A model generated the notes under the pieces. It was given only the letters and a program-made list of their open reading frames with translations. It made no database searches and was not told the DNA's origin. 55,191 nt of DNA from Clostridiales bacterium. Its GTDB lineage: Bacteria > Bacillota > Clostridia > Oscillospirales > QAMX01. Of this stretch, positions 43,184 through 50,960 are shown piece after piece (position 1 is the stretch's first letter; each line of letters starts with the position of its first letter). The position numbers and the translations under genes are program-made. The stretch lies in contig JAEDMJ010000009.1 in the NCBI GenBank assembly GCA_016303065.1, positions 1 to 55,191 of the forward strand, given 5' to 3'.

Positions 43184-44323
43184 ATGCTTCTTATTAAAAA
43201 CGCGGTCATTCATAATTCTGTCTCGCCTGAGCCCTTTCGAGGGGACATTCTTGTTTCCAACGGAAAAATCGCCTCCGTCGCGCCGTCAATAGACGCGCCG
43301 GAGGCCGAGATTTTTGACGCGGCGGGGCAGAATGCCTATCCCGGATTTGTGGAGGCTCACGCCCACACCGGCCTTCACGGATACGGCGTCGGATATGAGG
43401 GTGCGGACTACAACGAAATGAACGACATCATCTCGCCGCAGCTTCGGGCAATTGACGGGATACAGCCCTTTGACCGGACTCTGAGCGAGGCGGCCGGGGC
43501 AGGAGTTACGACCTTGTGCGTCGGGCCGGGAAGCGCAAATGTGCTCGGCGGGACTTTTGCCGTCATAAAGCCCCTCGGAAAGCGCGTCGACGATATGTGC
43601 GTTATAAAAGAGGCGGCGATGAAATGCGCTTTCGGAGAAAATCCGAAGAGGTGCTATAAGGACAAGTGCGACTCGTCGCGCATGAGCACCGCGTCAAAGC
43701 TCAGAGAGATGCTCTTCCGCGCGAGGGAGTATGCGGAAAAGCTGGACGCCGCGGGGGGAGACCCCTCGAAAAGGGCGGCCTTTGACATGAAGCTGAATGC
43801 GCTTGTTCCGGTGATACGCGGGGAAATGCCCTTGAAGGCCCACGCCCATCAGGCTGACGATATGTTCACGGCGATACGCATTGCCAAAGAGTTCGGCGTG
43901 AGGCTGACGCTTGAACACTGCACGGAGGGGCACCTTGTGGCGGATGAGCTGGCGGCAGAGGGATATCCAGTGGCAGTGGGGCCGACGCTTACCCATGCGT
44001 CGAAGTTTGAGCTGAGAAACAAGTCGTGGGAAACGCCGGGAATTCTGCAGAGAGCGGGCTGTTCCGTTTCGATTATAACCGATGCGCCGGTAATTCCGCA
44101 GAAATACCTGCCGCTGTGCGCGGGGCTTGCCATTCAGGCGGGCATGGACGAGTTCGAAGCTTTGAAGGCCATAACGATCAACCCGGCCAGGCATATCGGC
44201 GCGGACGCGCGCGTGGGGTCGCTGGAAGTCGGGAAAGACGCCGACATTGTGGTTATGAGCGGTGATTTCTGGGATATCGCCGGCCGGATAAGCCTTGTTT
44301 TGATCGGCGGAAAGCGGATCTGA
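43184..44323 (+). CDS. Amidohydrolase (imidazolonepropionase/allantoinase-like)
   Basis: This 379-residue TIM-barrel metal-dependent amidohydrolase shows AGQNAYPGFVEAHAHTGLHG (metal His-x-His). AHAHQADDMF and LTLEHCTEGHL follow (metal His), then SIITDAPVIP (metal Asp). The C-terminal barrel-closing NPARHIGADARVGSLEVGKDADIVVMSG is typical of the superfamily. The substrate is unknown. ATG 43184 is preferred to the upstream ATG 43178 because GGGAG lies 8 bp away. Its last 100 bp are repeated 8.3 kb downstream, on the far side of the peptide-biosynthesis island. Confidence 0.85.
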   Translation: MLLIKNAVIHNSVSPEPFRGDILVSNGKIASVAPSIDAPEAEIFDAAGQNAYPGFVEAHAHTGLHGYGVGYEGADYNEMNDIISPQLRAIDGIQPFDRTLSEAAGAGVTTLCVGPGSANVLGGTFAVIKPLGKRVDDMCVIKEAAMKCAFGENPKRCYKDKCDSSRMSTASKLREMLFRAREYAEKLDAAGGDPSKRAAFDMKLNALVPVIRGEMPLKAHAHQADDMFTAIRIAKEFGVRLTLEHCTEGHLVADELAAEGYPVAVGPTLTHASKFELRNKSWETPGILQRAGCSVSIITDAPVIPQKYLPLCAGLAIQAGMDEFEALKAITINPARHIGADARVGSLEVGKDADIVVMSGDFWDIAGRISLVLIGGKRI

Positions 44324-44328
44324 AATCA
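44231..44328 (+). repeat. Left copy of the island-flanking direct repeat
   Basis: This stretch is the 3' end of the amidohydrolase gene, including its stop codon, and matches 52574-52675 in the same orientation. From 44237 to 44328 it differs at five bases and one insertion, and the last 44 bases (44285-44328) are perfect. The left copy is the intact one. The arrangement is what integration or recombination at a gene end leaves behind. Confidence 0.9.
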
Positions 44329-44337
44329 AAAAAACAA

Positions 44338-44373
44338 AGGGAGACACTTCGCAGGATGTTGTCTCCTTTTTTA
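44338..44373 (+). terminator. Terminator of the amidohydrolase gene
   Basis: GGAGACA (44340-44346) pairs with TGTCTCC (44360-44366) and is followed by T6. It ends the host operon just before the AT-rich island leader. Confidence 0.8.
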
Positions 44374-44819
44374 TGTGAAATATATTCATATGGAATATCT
44401 GCTTGGCTGAATTTGTTAAAATTTGTTAATTCGGTGTAAATTTGATGTTTTTTGTGAGAAGAAAAATTAAACGTAACAATTTGGTGAAATTGTATAATAA
44501 AATTATATTTGGCTCGAAATTTGAATAAAATGTTGACAGTTTTAGAAATGTATGATATTATAAATATCGACAACTTTCTATGTGAAAACCTGATGGAAGA
44601 TGAACAAAGCAAACAAAAGGATGTGGCATTAAATGGAACGTCAGAAATATGTTCAAAACATATTTTTGGATAAGCGAAAGTGTCATGGCGACCTGAGTTT
44701 ATTCTGTTCGTTTTTTTGTAAACCGGATTTTGAAAGCGATACAAGCCGCGGTGTGTAACTGTGTTTTGTGTCGTTTTTTTGTGTTCAAATGAATTAAATC
44801 CATGGAGAGATCAATAAAA
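44374..44819 (+). other. AT-rich leader of the peptide operon, no supported gene
   Basis: This stretch of about 450 bp has no convincing coding region. It contains two tandem AATTTGTTAA copies (44410-44429), a CAATTT-GGTG-AAATTG inverted repeat (44477-44492), a palindrome TATAAT-AAA-ATTATA (44493-44507), and the promoter at 44533-44561. From that promoter the 5' leader would be about 250 nt, long for this genome. A 26-codon ORF (44593-44673) has no Shine-Dalgarno and is probably chance. The inverted repeats could be operator sites. No riboswitch signature is recognised. Confidence 0.6.
44533..44561 (+). promoter_or_regulatory. Candidate promoter of the peptide operon
   Basis: A perfect -35 TTGACA (44533-44538) is followed after 17 bp by TATTAT (44556-44561). 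No other promoter-like pair lies between here and the ABC genes, so it probably drives the whole operon. AT-richness makes -10-like sequences common by chance, so it is only moderately sure. Confidence 0.6.
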
Positions 44820-46229
44820 ATGTTAAGCGTAAACATTATAGATAACCACGATGAGGCTTTAGAGATATGGGAAGCCCGGGAAATCAGAGATTCTGCTGTA
44901 ATACATTTCGATGCACATTTTGATTGTGAACCACTAGATAAATCTATGCGCATTAATATTGGTAATTTTCTTAGACATGCTATTAAAAGAAAAATAATTA
45001 ATAGAATTATTTGGGTTGTTCCAAATGCGTATTTATATCATTCGTGCTGTAAGCGTTTTATTAATCGACAAATGAAATACAATGGTGAGAAAATTAAAAT
45101 CCCTAATTGGTCCACATCCTTTCGGGTTGAGGGGGTTCTGGTATCAGTATGCACTTTAGAAGAGTTGCTTCGATGCATTGCAGGCTTTCATCAAAGTGTT
45201 TTACTTGATATTGATATGGACTATTTCTTTCAGGAACATTTATGTTTGGATTATACTTGCGTATTCACTCGATATCAATCCGGTTGTATGTTGGATTTCT
45301 ATAAACACATATATCCTCTTGTTAATCTTGCTTTAGCAATTACTATTTGTAAAAGTATTAATGGTGGTTATACTCCTCTACGCTATGATTATTGTGCTGA
45401 ATATCTTTTTAGAATGTTCGAAAACAAGTCTACCGAATATTTTCAGTGCCTAGACAACTTAATTATATCGGGTGAAATGAAACCTGAAAGGCAAATTATT
45501 GAGAAACTTCTTTCCGATGCCAGTACTCGCTTATCAATGGCTTGTATTCTTCTGGAGAATGGCTGTGATGATATAACACAGAACTATGTTTTGAAAATAT
45601 TACATTCAGAGTACTATACTAAAATAAAATATATTGATTCAATCTATCAGGTGTCGCAAATAGGAAACAAAGCCTTAATAAAAAGTCGTCTCCCGTTGGC
45701 AAAGTTACTGGATGAAAATTTGTATGCATCATTATGTATGATTATTGAAAATAATGAAGTTATACCTATATGGACACATGATTCTCCCTTAGAATTAAAA
45801 TGTAGAATTGCAGAGTATATGTATCGCAAACAAAAATATGATATAGCTTTTCAATTGCTCAAAGATATACAGTCATCATTTAATACTATTGCTGAGATTC
45901 AGCCTTGGGAGGGAGTGTTAAGCAGTCATTTGAATTCATATCGAATATCGCCTGTTCGCATTAGAATGATTAAGCTTGTATGCATGTCTGCATACAAATT
46001 GCATGATAATAAAACGGCATATATATTTTCAAAATTTCTATTACGGTATGGATATGAAGATTATGATATTGTGGTAATTTATAATTCTATTACTAATAAA
46101 CGGGTAGGGATAAAACATGTTTTTTCAGTTAACGCCAATCGTTTTATTTTATTTCTGAATCAAATGTTTAAAAGAATAAAATATGTTTTTATTGGAAAAG
46201 CGGCAGGTAGCCTTTGCATAAGATTTTAA
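44820..46229 (+). CDS. UPF0489/arginase-like protein, candidate peptide arginase
   Basis: This 469-residue protein has an N-terminal UPF0489 domain of ureohydrolase (arginase) type. VIHFDAHFD (residues 27-35: H29, D31, H33, D35) matches the metal motif DAHxD. LLDIDMDYF (residues 128-136: D130, D132, D134) matches the second metal motif. An early NHD (residues 9-11) may supply another ligand. UPF0489-type OspR of the landornamide pathway converts peptide arginines to ornithines, so this is the leading candidate role. The peptide 20 bp downstream has adjacent Arg24 and Arg25. Residues 200-469 are helical and repeat-like, unassigned. ATG 44820 follows GGAGAG; ATG 44802 lacks one. Confidence 0.75.
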   Translation: MLSVNIIDNHDEALEIWEAREIRDSAVIHFDAHFDCEPLDKSMRINIGNFLRHAIKRKIINRIIWVVPNAYLYHSCCKRFINRQMKYNGEKIKIPNWSTSFRVEGVLVSVCTLEELLRCIAGFHQSVLLDIDMDYFFQEHLCLDYTCVFTRYQSGCMLDFYKHIYPLVNLALAITICKSINGGYTPLRYDYCAEYLFRMFENKSTEYFQCLDNLIISGEMKPERQIIEKLLSDASTRLSMACILLENGCDDITQNYVLKILHSEYYTKIKYIDSIYQVSQIGNKALIKSRLPLAKLLDENLYASLCMIIENNEVIPIWTHDSPLELKCRIAEYMYRKQKYDIAFQLLKDIQSSFNTIAEIQPWEGVLSSHLNSYRISPVRIRMIKLVCMSAYKLHDNKTAYIFSKFLLRYGYEDYDIVVIYNSITNKRVGIKHVFSVNANRFILFLNQMFKRIKYVFIGKAAGSLCIRF

Positions 46230-46248
46230 AAGAAAGGAGGTGAGATAA

Positions 46249-46353
46249 ATGAAGGATTTGTCTGATATCATTAATATTGCTGAAGACGCTATTGTAACGG
46301 CAAGTGGTTGTAGTAGCCGTCGAACAAAGTGCAGCGGTGATGGGTGTTGCTAA
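46249..46353 (+). CDS. 34-residue RiPP precursor peptide (Cys-rich C-terminus)
   Basis: ATG 46249 to TAA 46353, with the best Shine-Dalgarno in the island (AAAGGAGGTG, 5 bp from the ATG). The peptide has an acidic leader-like helix (residues 1-18, MKDLSDIINIAEDAIVTA) and then SG and a core C21-SSRRTK-C28-SGDG-C33-C34. Four Cys lie at 21, 28, 33 and 34, with basic residues 24, 25 and 27. The leader contains no Cys and no basic residues except Lys3. It is not listed in standard ORF calls because of its length. The clean RBS, position between modifying genes and leader/core split support a peptide precursor. A Ser19-Gly20 before Cys21 is a plausible but unproven cleavage site. No similarity to a named RiPP family is recognised. 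Confidence 0.75.
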   Translation: MKDLSDIINIAEDAIVTASGCSSRRTKCSGDGCC

Positions 46354-46415
46354 GATAAGCTAAGATAATATAAAATACCTGCCGCTTTTCGTTATTGTTT
46401 TATGGGGGATTTGTT

Positions 46416-46667
46416 ATGAATAGGAAAGAAATCATTATTGAAGTGGAAAAGATATTTAAAAACGTTACTGGAAACAGCGATCTTTCTATATCTGAAAAAA
46501 CCCTTATAGGAGGGAGTATTGGCGACGATATATTGCAAATATCATCATTGGATTTTGTGCAGGCGATAGTTGAAATTGAAGATCGTTTTAACATTATTAT
46601 TGATTTTATTTCACCCTTGAACTCTGTAGAAGATATAATAACCTTAATTGAACATGGGGGGGAATAG
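46416..46667 (+). CDS. Stand-alone acyl carrier protein
   Basis: This 83-residue acidic helical protein matches the acyl carrier fold. It has the phosphopantetheine attachment motif SSLDF (Ser44, equivalent to D-S-L-x). It also has the canonical following helix VQAIVEIEDRFNIIID and the last helix SVEDIITLIE. ATG 46416 follows GGGGG (46404-46408). There is no ketosynthase, adenylation or transferase domain near it. In a peptide operon a lone ACP suggests delivery of an acyl (or aminoacyl) group to the peptide, or tethering of the substrate, but this is inference. It is separated from the first radical SAM gene by 4 bp. Confidence 0.85.
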   Translation: MNRKEIIIEVEKIFKNVTGNSDLSISEKTLIGGSIGDDILQISSLDFVQAIVEIEDRFNIIIDFISPLNSVEDIITLIEHGGE

Positions 46668-46671
46668 TAGT

Positions 46672-48078
46672 ATGAGTTATGGAGGTAAACATTATCATGC
46701 TTTTGCATATTGCGGTGAATATTTTTTGTTTGATACTTTTCACTACATAACTTTGCAAGTTTCGGAAAGCTTTTATTCTGCTTTCTTAAAATATGTTAAC
46801 GGCGAAGATGTTTCTGTTGAAAATCAAAAATATTTTGAGACATTTAATCAATTGCAAGAAAATGGTTATTTCCTTGCGGGGAAAGAATTTGATATTGAAA
46901 ATGAATTAACTACAAAAGGTATCGCGTCATTGTCCTTTGCCCCAATTTACCAATGCAATTTTCGCTGCAAGTATTGTTTTGCCGAAAAAAGAGATTCGTA
47001 TAATATTCAACCGCGAGCATTTGATAAAAACACGGTAATAAAGACCTTGGATTGGTTCACTCAAACCGCGTATCCTAATAGTAAAGGATACCGTCTTGAT
47101 TTTGTGAGTGGTGGCGAACCACTTATGAATTATGCCGCTGTAATAACTGCAGTGGAATATGCAAAAAGGTTTGAAAAAAACACAGGCAAATATATTCAGA
47201 TTTGGCTATGCACCAATGGGACATATTTTTGCGAGGAGATATGTAGGTATTTAGATAATAATAACATTTCTATAGGGATAAGCTTAGACGGTAATAAGGA
47301 AACAAACGACAATTCGCGTATTGACTGTATGGGGAATGGCACATATGATATTGTCACATCTGAATTGCGTAAAATAATTAGTAACGAAAATTACTCAAAA
47401 AAGTTTAAAGAAATCTGGGCTTTATCTGTTATTACGCCAACTAGCGATATGTCTGATATCCTTCGCCATCATAAATGCATGGGATTCAGCTCCGTGCAAA
47501 TGAAGTTAGTACGTAGTTCTAAAAAGCAGTATAGCTTGTCCGCTGATACTTTGTTGGAGAAATATGCTAAATTTGCCAAGTGGCTTTTAAATACTCTTGA
47601 CGAAGGAATTGAATATCTGATTTTGATTCTAAATGATAATGACTATTTTGGAAAAATTGTAAAGAGGATAATCTTAAAAGAAGCATACATATATAGATGT
47701 AAGGCCGGTAGAAGCAAGATAACCGTTTGTCCGAATGGCGATGTATACCCTTGCGATAGTTTTGTAGGAAACGAGAATTATTTATTAGGAAATATTAATA
47801 CTTCTTTTAATCCTCGATTTATCTGTTTTCATGATGTTAATCATCGCAATCCATGCTACGAGTGTAGTATTAAGTATTTGTGCGGTGGTGATTGTTATTA
47901 TAACTCAATGCTTCATACGGGAAACCATAATGCACCGGATCAAAAAATGTGTGAAATTTTTATAGGACTTTGTAATATTGCTATTTGGCTTACATTTCAT
48001 ATTGAAAAGGACTACCCAGATAGTTACAAGAAAATTGAGCGTATTCTTGATATTAAAAATAAGGTTAATAGGGAGTAA
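46672..48078 (+). CDS. Radical SAM/SPASM peptide-modifying enzyme 1
   Basis: This 468-residue protein has an N-terminal winged-helix-like region (residues 1-85) of the RiPP recognition element type. The radical SAM site is CNFRCKYC (C95, C99, C102), with SGGEP soon after. The C-terminal SPASM domain has about nine Cys (C-KAGRSKITV-C-PNGDVYP-C, then CFHDVNHRNPCYEC and CGGDC). This pattern matches maturases that build thioether (sactipeptide/ranthipeptide) cross-links and binds extra Fe-S clusters. ATG 46672 follows GGGGGG (46656-46662); an upstream TTG at 46648 is less likely. Likely target is the 34-residue peptide. Confidence 0.88.
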   Translation: MSYGGKHYHAFAYCGEYFLFDTFHYITLQVSESFYSAFLKYVNGEDVSVENQKYFETFNQLQENGYFLAGKEFDIENELTTKGIASLSFAPIYQCNFRCKYCFAEKRDSYNIQPRAFDKNTVIKTLDWFTQTAYPNSKGYRLDFVSGGEPLMNYAAVITAVEYAKRFEKNTGKYIQIWLCTNGTYFCEEICRYLDNNNISIGISLDGNKETNDNSRIDCMGNGTYDIVTSELRKIISNENYSKKFKEIWALSVITPTSDMSDILRHHKCMGFSSVQMKLVRSSKKQYSLSADTLLEKYAKFAKWLLNTLDEGIEYLILILNDNDYFGKIVKRIILKEAYIYRCKAGRSKITVCPNGDVYPCDSFVGNENYLLGNINTSFNPRFICFHDVNHRNPCYECSIKYLCGGDCYYNSMLHTGNHNAPDQKMCEIFIGLCNIAIWLTFHIEKDYPDSYKKIERILDIKNKVNRE

Positions 48079-48084
48079 TGTTTT

Positions 48085-49386
48085 GTGAATAACTCGAGTT
48101 ACTTGGCTATTTCTCCAGAACTATATTTTCACTTATTTGACCAACAATCTATAATAATTGATCGAGAAGGAGTTGAACATTTGTATGATAGCGCTCAAAC
48201 AGATATTTTATCTCTCTGTGACGGAACAAAAACGGTAAAACAACTGCTTGCAATTCTCATATCTCAATATAATGCAGAGAATGATAGTCGAATAGAAAAC
48301 TTTAAAGAGGCGATTTTAGGTTTTCTTGAACATCAAATAAAAACTCATGTTCTAGTTGTAAATGAATATATCAAAAAATGTACAAATATTTTTGGGGTTA
48401 GAGGCAAATTTTATCCTAGTGGATTATCAGTCGAGATAACAAGTAGATGCAATTTTTTATGTCCTCATTGTTATAAAAATGCTTTTTCAAAGGGGTGTGA
48501 TATTGATGATAACGTTATACACTACATAAAAGATGAGTTTGGTGGTAAAGTGAAACAGCTGCAATTGACAGGTGGAGAACCATTTTTAAATAAAAAAATT
48601 GTTAACTATATAATGGAACTATCTGATTTGTTTGAAATACGTGTACCAACAAACGGCAGCTTATTATATTTGTATGATGATGAAATAATCAAAAAACTGA
48701 ATCATGTGCAGTTCTCTTTGTATGGGTCGAGTCCAGATGAGTACAAAAAATTTACCGGTAGCGGAGACGCCTATTATGCAGTAATGAAATCAATTGAAAA
48801 AGTTAATAAATGTGGTGTTGACAATATAATGTCACTTGTACTTAATAGAGAAAATATAAATAGAATGGAAGACTATATTAAAGCAGCTATTAATATGGGA
48901 GCAAAAAGAATCAAGTTTGGCGTTCCGACAATAGCCGGGAGAGCCTGTGATAATTTAGCACAAGATAAACTATTCTTATTAACAGATGAGGAGTTAAGGA
49001 CGGCCTATAGGAATTCCCGTGAATTGAAAAGAAAATACTATGAAAAAATCTCAGTAGGGATATGGAGTCACAGATCTCAGGAACCCAAAAAGCCTTTATT
49101 CAGGGGTGAAAAATACGATAATATGTTGCCGTGCGGTGCTGGATATATGTCATATGTTATATCGCAAAACGGAAGATTGCGTCCCTGTGAGCTGCTGTCA
49201 GAAGATTTTTTTGATTTAGGTACATATGAAAAATTATCAGAATATATAGACGGGAATTTTTTTACTCAATATGATGATATGATTGATAAATTGCAGTCGC
49301 ATATGTGCAAATATGGTGTAGGGGTGGATTGCATTTGCACACCTGTAAAAACTCTTTATCAGAAAAGATGTGAATCAAAGTTATGA
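48085..49386 (+). CDS. Radical SAM/SPASM peptide-modifying enzyme 2 with PqqD-like N-terminus
   Basis: This 433-residue protein starts with a PqqD-like domain (residues 1-90; LSLCDGTKTVKQLLAILIS is the usual PqqD helix), the best recognised RiPP leader-binding module. The radical SAM domain follows (CNFLCPHC: C122, C126, C129, then TGGEP). The C-terminal SPASM-like region is shorter, with fewer Cys (CGAGYM, RPCELL, MCKYGVGVDCIC). It resembles PqqE/SPASM-type enzymes. It differs from enzyme 1, so two different radical reactions (cross-link, epimerisation or carbon bond) are likely. GTG 48085 has GGGAG 9 bp upstream. Its last codons overlap the first ABC gene (ATGA). Confidence 0.87.
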   Translation: MNNSSYLAISPELYFHLFDQQSIIIDREGVEHLYDSAQTDILSLCDGTKTVKQLLAILISQYNAENDSRIENFKEAILGFLEHQIKTHVLVVNEYIKKCTNIFGVRGKFYPSGLSVEITSRCNFLCPHCYKNAFSKGCDIDDNVIHYIKDEFGGKVKQLQLTGGEPFLNKKIVNYIMELSDLFEIRVPTNGSLLYLYDDEIIKKLNHVQFSLYGSSPDEYKKFTGSGDAYYAVMKSIEKVNKCGVDNIMSLVLNRENINRMEDYIKAAINMGAKRIKFGVPTIAGRACDNLAQDKLFLLTDEELRTAYRNSRELKRKYYEKISVGIWSHRSQEPKKPLFRGEKYDNMLPCGAGYMSYVISQNGRLRPCELLSEDFFDLGTYEKLSEYIDGNFFTQYDDMIDKLQSHMCKYGVGVDCICTPVKTLYQKRCESKL

Positions 49387-50960
49387 ACAGAACCAGGAAA
49401 ATAAGAAAATCGTTTGCAAAACCGCTGCGCACCGTGTGCTTTCTGAACTGGATTAAAAGTATTGCGGCGATCCCCTACGGAATAATCTGCGCGAAGCTGA
49501 TCTCGGGAATCGTTTCTGCGGCTATAAGCGGTGAAGTAAGCAATGTCTTAAAACTTTCGGTTTTCACTGTTTTGTTTGCGGTTATATACAAATTTGCTCT
49601 GTCAGCTCTTGAAATGCTCACAGCTCTGAAAGACATGAAGGCAAGTCAGCGCTGTAAGATGATTTTGTACAACGCCGTTCTCAGAAGTCCGTTGAATATG
49701 CTGTTTTCGGAAACAAACGGAGAGATTCTTGAAAACATGACCGATGATCTCAATACGGCTACATCCGCCGCCAGACGCCTGTATCCCGGTTTGGTAACAG
49801 CTTTGCTTACTGCTTTAGTTTATTCGGTCTTTATTGGAGTGCAAAGCCCGGTAATAGCCCTGGCATTTATCCTGATTTCTTTACTGCAAATGCTTCCCCC
49901 GATCATCATTCGAAAATATATGCAGATAAATTATGATGTCAACAGAGACGTTGAGGCAAAATTAACGGATTTCACTGTTGCGGGATATGAGGGAATGGCT
50001 ACGATAAAGCTGTTTTCTTTGGACAACTGGTATCTTAACAGAATGAAGAAAATCCACGCAGAGGCGCAAAGTGCAGGAAGAAAAGCGGAACTTACGGGTG
50101 CAGCACAGTCTTCAATGGATTCCCTTGTCAGCAATTTGCTGCAGTACGGTATGTATCTCGTTGTGGGCATTGCGGTTTTTGCCGGGCAGTCAACGATAGA
50201 AGCGGGAATACAGGCTATCGCCCTTTCCGGCGGGCTGTTCGGAAGCGTCAAAGCCGTATTTGACTGCATTCCCGAATTCTCTCTCGTTCAAAAATCCGAG
50301 GAAAGATTGTCAAAGTGGTTTTCGGACAGTGGGGCCGCACACAATTGTGTTAATACGGGACCTTACGCTATGTCCGCACAAAACGTCTCATATTCGTATG
50401 ATTCTTCCATGGTTTTGAACAATCTGAATTTGAACATCAAAAACGGCGAGCTTGCATTGCTGAAAGGAAAAAACGGAGCCGGTAAAACAACGCTCATACG
50501 AGTCATCACGGGACTGTTGCCGGTGCAGGAAGGAACAATAGTCTTTAACGGGGACAGTCCGTCATTTTGGGGAGATACGCTGTTCTATATGCCGCAGGAA
50601 GATATTGTATTTAATATGACGGCGGCGGAACTGTGCGAAATGCTCAGGCACAAGCCGGGCATTTCGGATTTTGAAGAATGGGGGCTTACCGAATCCCTGG
50701 TCAAATCATCGAACATATCGGAGCTTTCGGGAGGAGAGCGGAAGAAAGTTTATCTTGCCATAGCGTTCGCTTCAAATCCCAAAATGCTGATTTTGGATGA
50801 ACCGAGCAATTCGCTTGATTCTGCCGCAAAGGAGACACTGTGCCGAAAACTTGCCGAACGCTCGGATGCGACTCTTGTAATTTCGCATGACGACCGGCTT
50901 GACAGCCTGACGTGCAATATATACAGGCTGGAAGAAGGGGGAATTAAAATTGAAAAATAG
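49383..50960 (+). CDS. ABC exporter half-transporter 1
   Basis: This 525-residue protein has an N-terminal type-IV exporter membrane domain (about residues 15-300, six helices). The nucleotide-binding domain has Walker A GKNGAGKTT (362-370), Q-loop MPQED, signature LSGGERKK, Walker B MLILDEPSNSLD and H-loop LVISHDD. There is no N-terminal C39 peptidase domain. It should pair with the next gene to export the finished peptide, or act in self-immunity. The start overlaps the radical SAM gene stop by 4 nt. The base composition is nearer to the host than the genes upstream. Confidence 0.9.
   Translation: MNRTRKIRKSFAKPLRTVCFLNWIKSIAAIPYGIICAKLISGIVSAAISGEVSNVLKLSVFTVLFAVIYKFALSALEMLTALKDMKASQRCKMILYNAVLRSPLNMLFSETNGEILENMTDDLNTATSAARRLYPGLVTALLTALVYSVFIGVQSPVIALAFILISLLQMLPPIIIRKYMQINYDVNRDVEAKLTDFTVAGYEGMATIKLFSLDNWYLNRMKKIHAEAQSAGRKAELTGAAQSSMDSLVSNLLQYGMYLVVGIAVFAGQSTIEAGIQAIALSGGLFGSVKAVFDCIPEFSLVQKSEERLSKWFSDSGAAHNCVNTGPYAMSAQNVSYSYDSSMVLNNLNLNIKNGELALLKGKNGAGKTTLIRVITGLLPVQEGTIVFNGDSPSFWGDTLFYMPQEDIVFNMTAAELCEMLRHKPGISDFEEWGLTESLVKSSNISELSGGERKKVYLAIAFASNPKMLILDEPSNSLDSAAKETLCRKLAERSDATLVISHDDRLDSLTCNIYRLEEGGIKIEK

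Noticed and set aside
44593..44673. A 26-codon ORF in the island leader as a second precursor peptide
   Set aside because: It lacks a Shine-Dalgarno, sits in AT-rich untranslated sequence and has no leader/core pattern.
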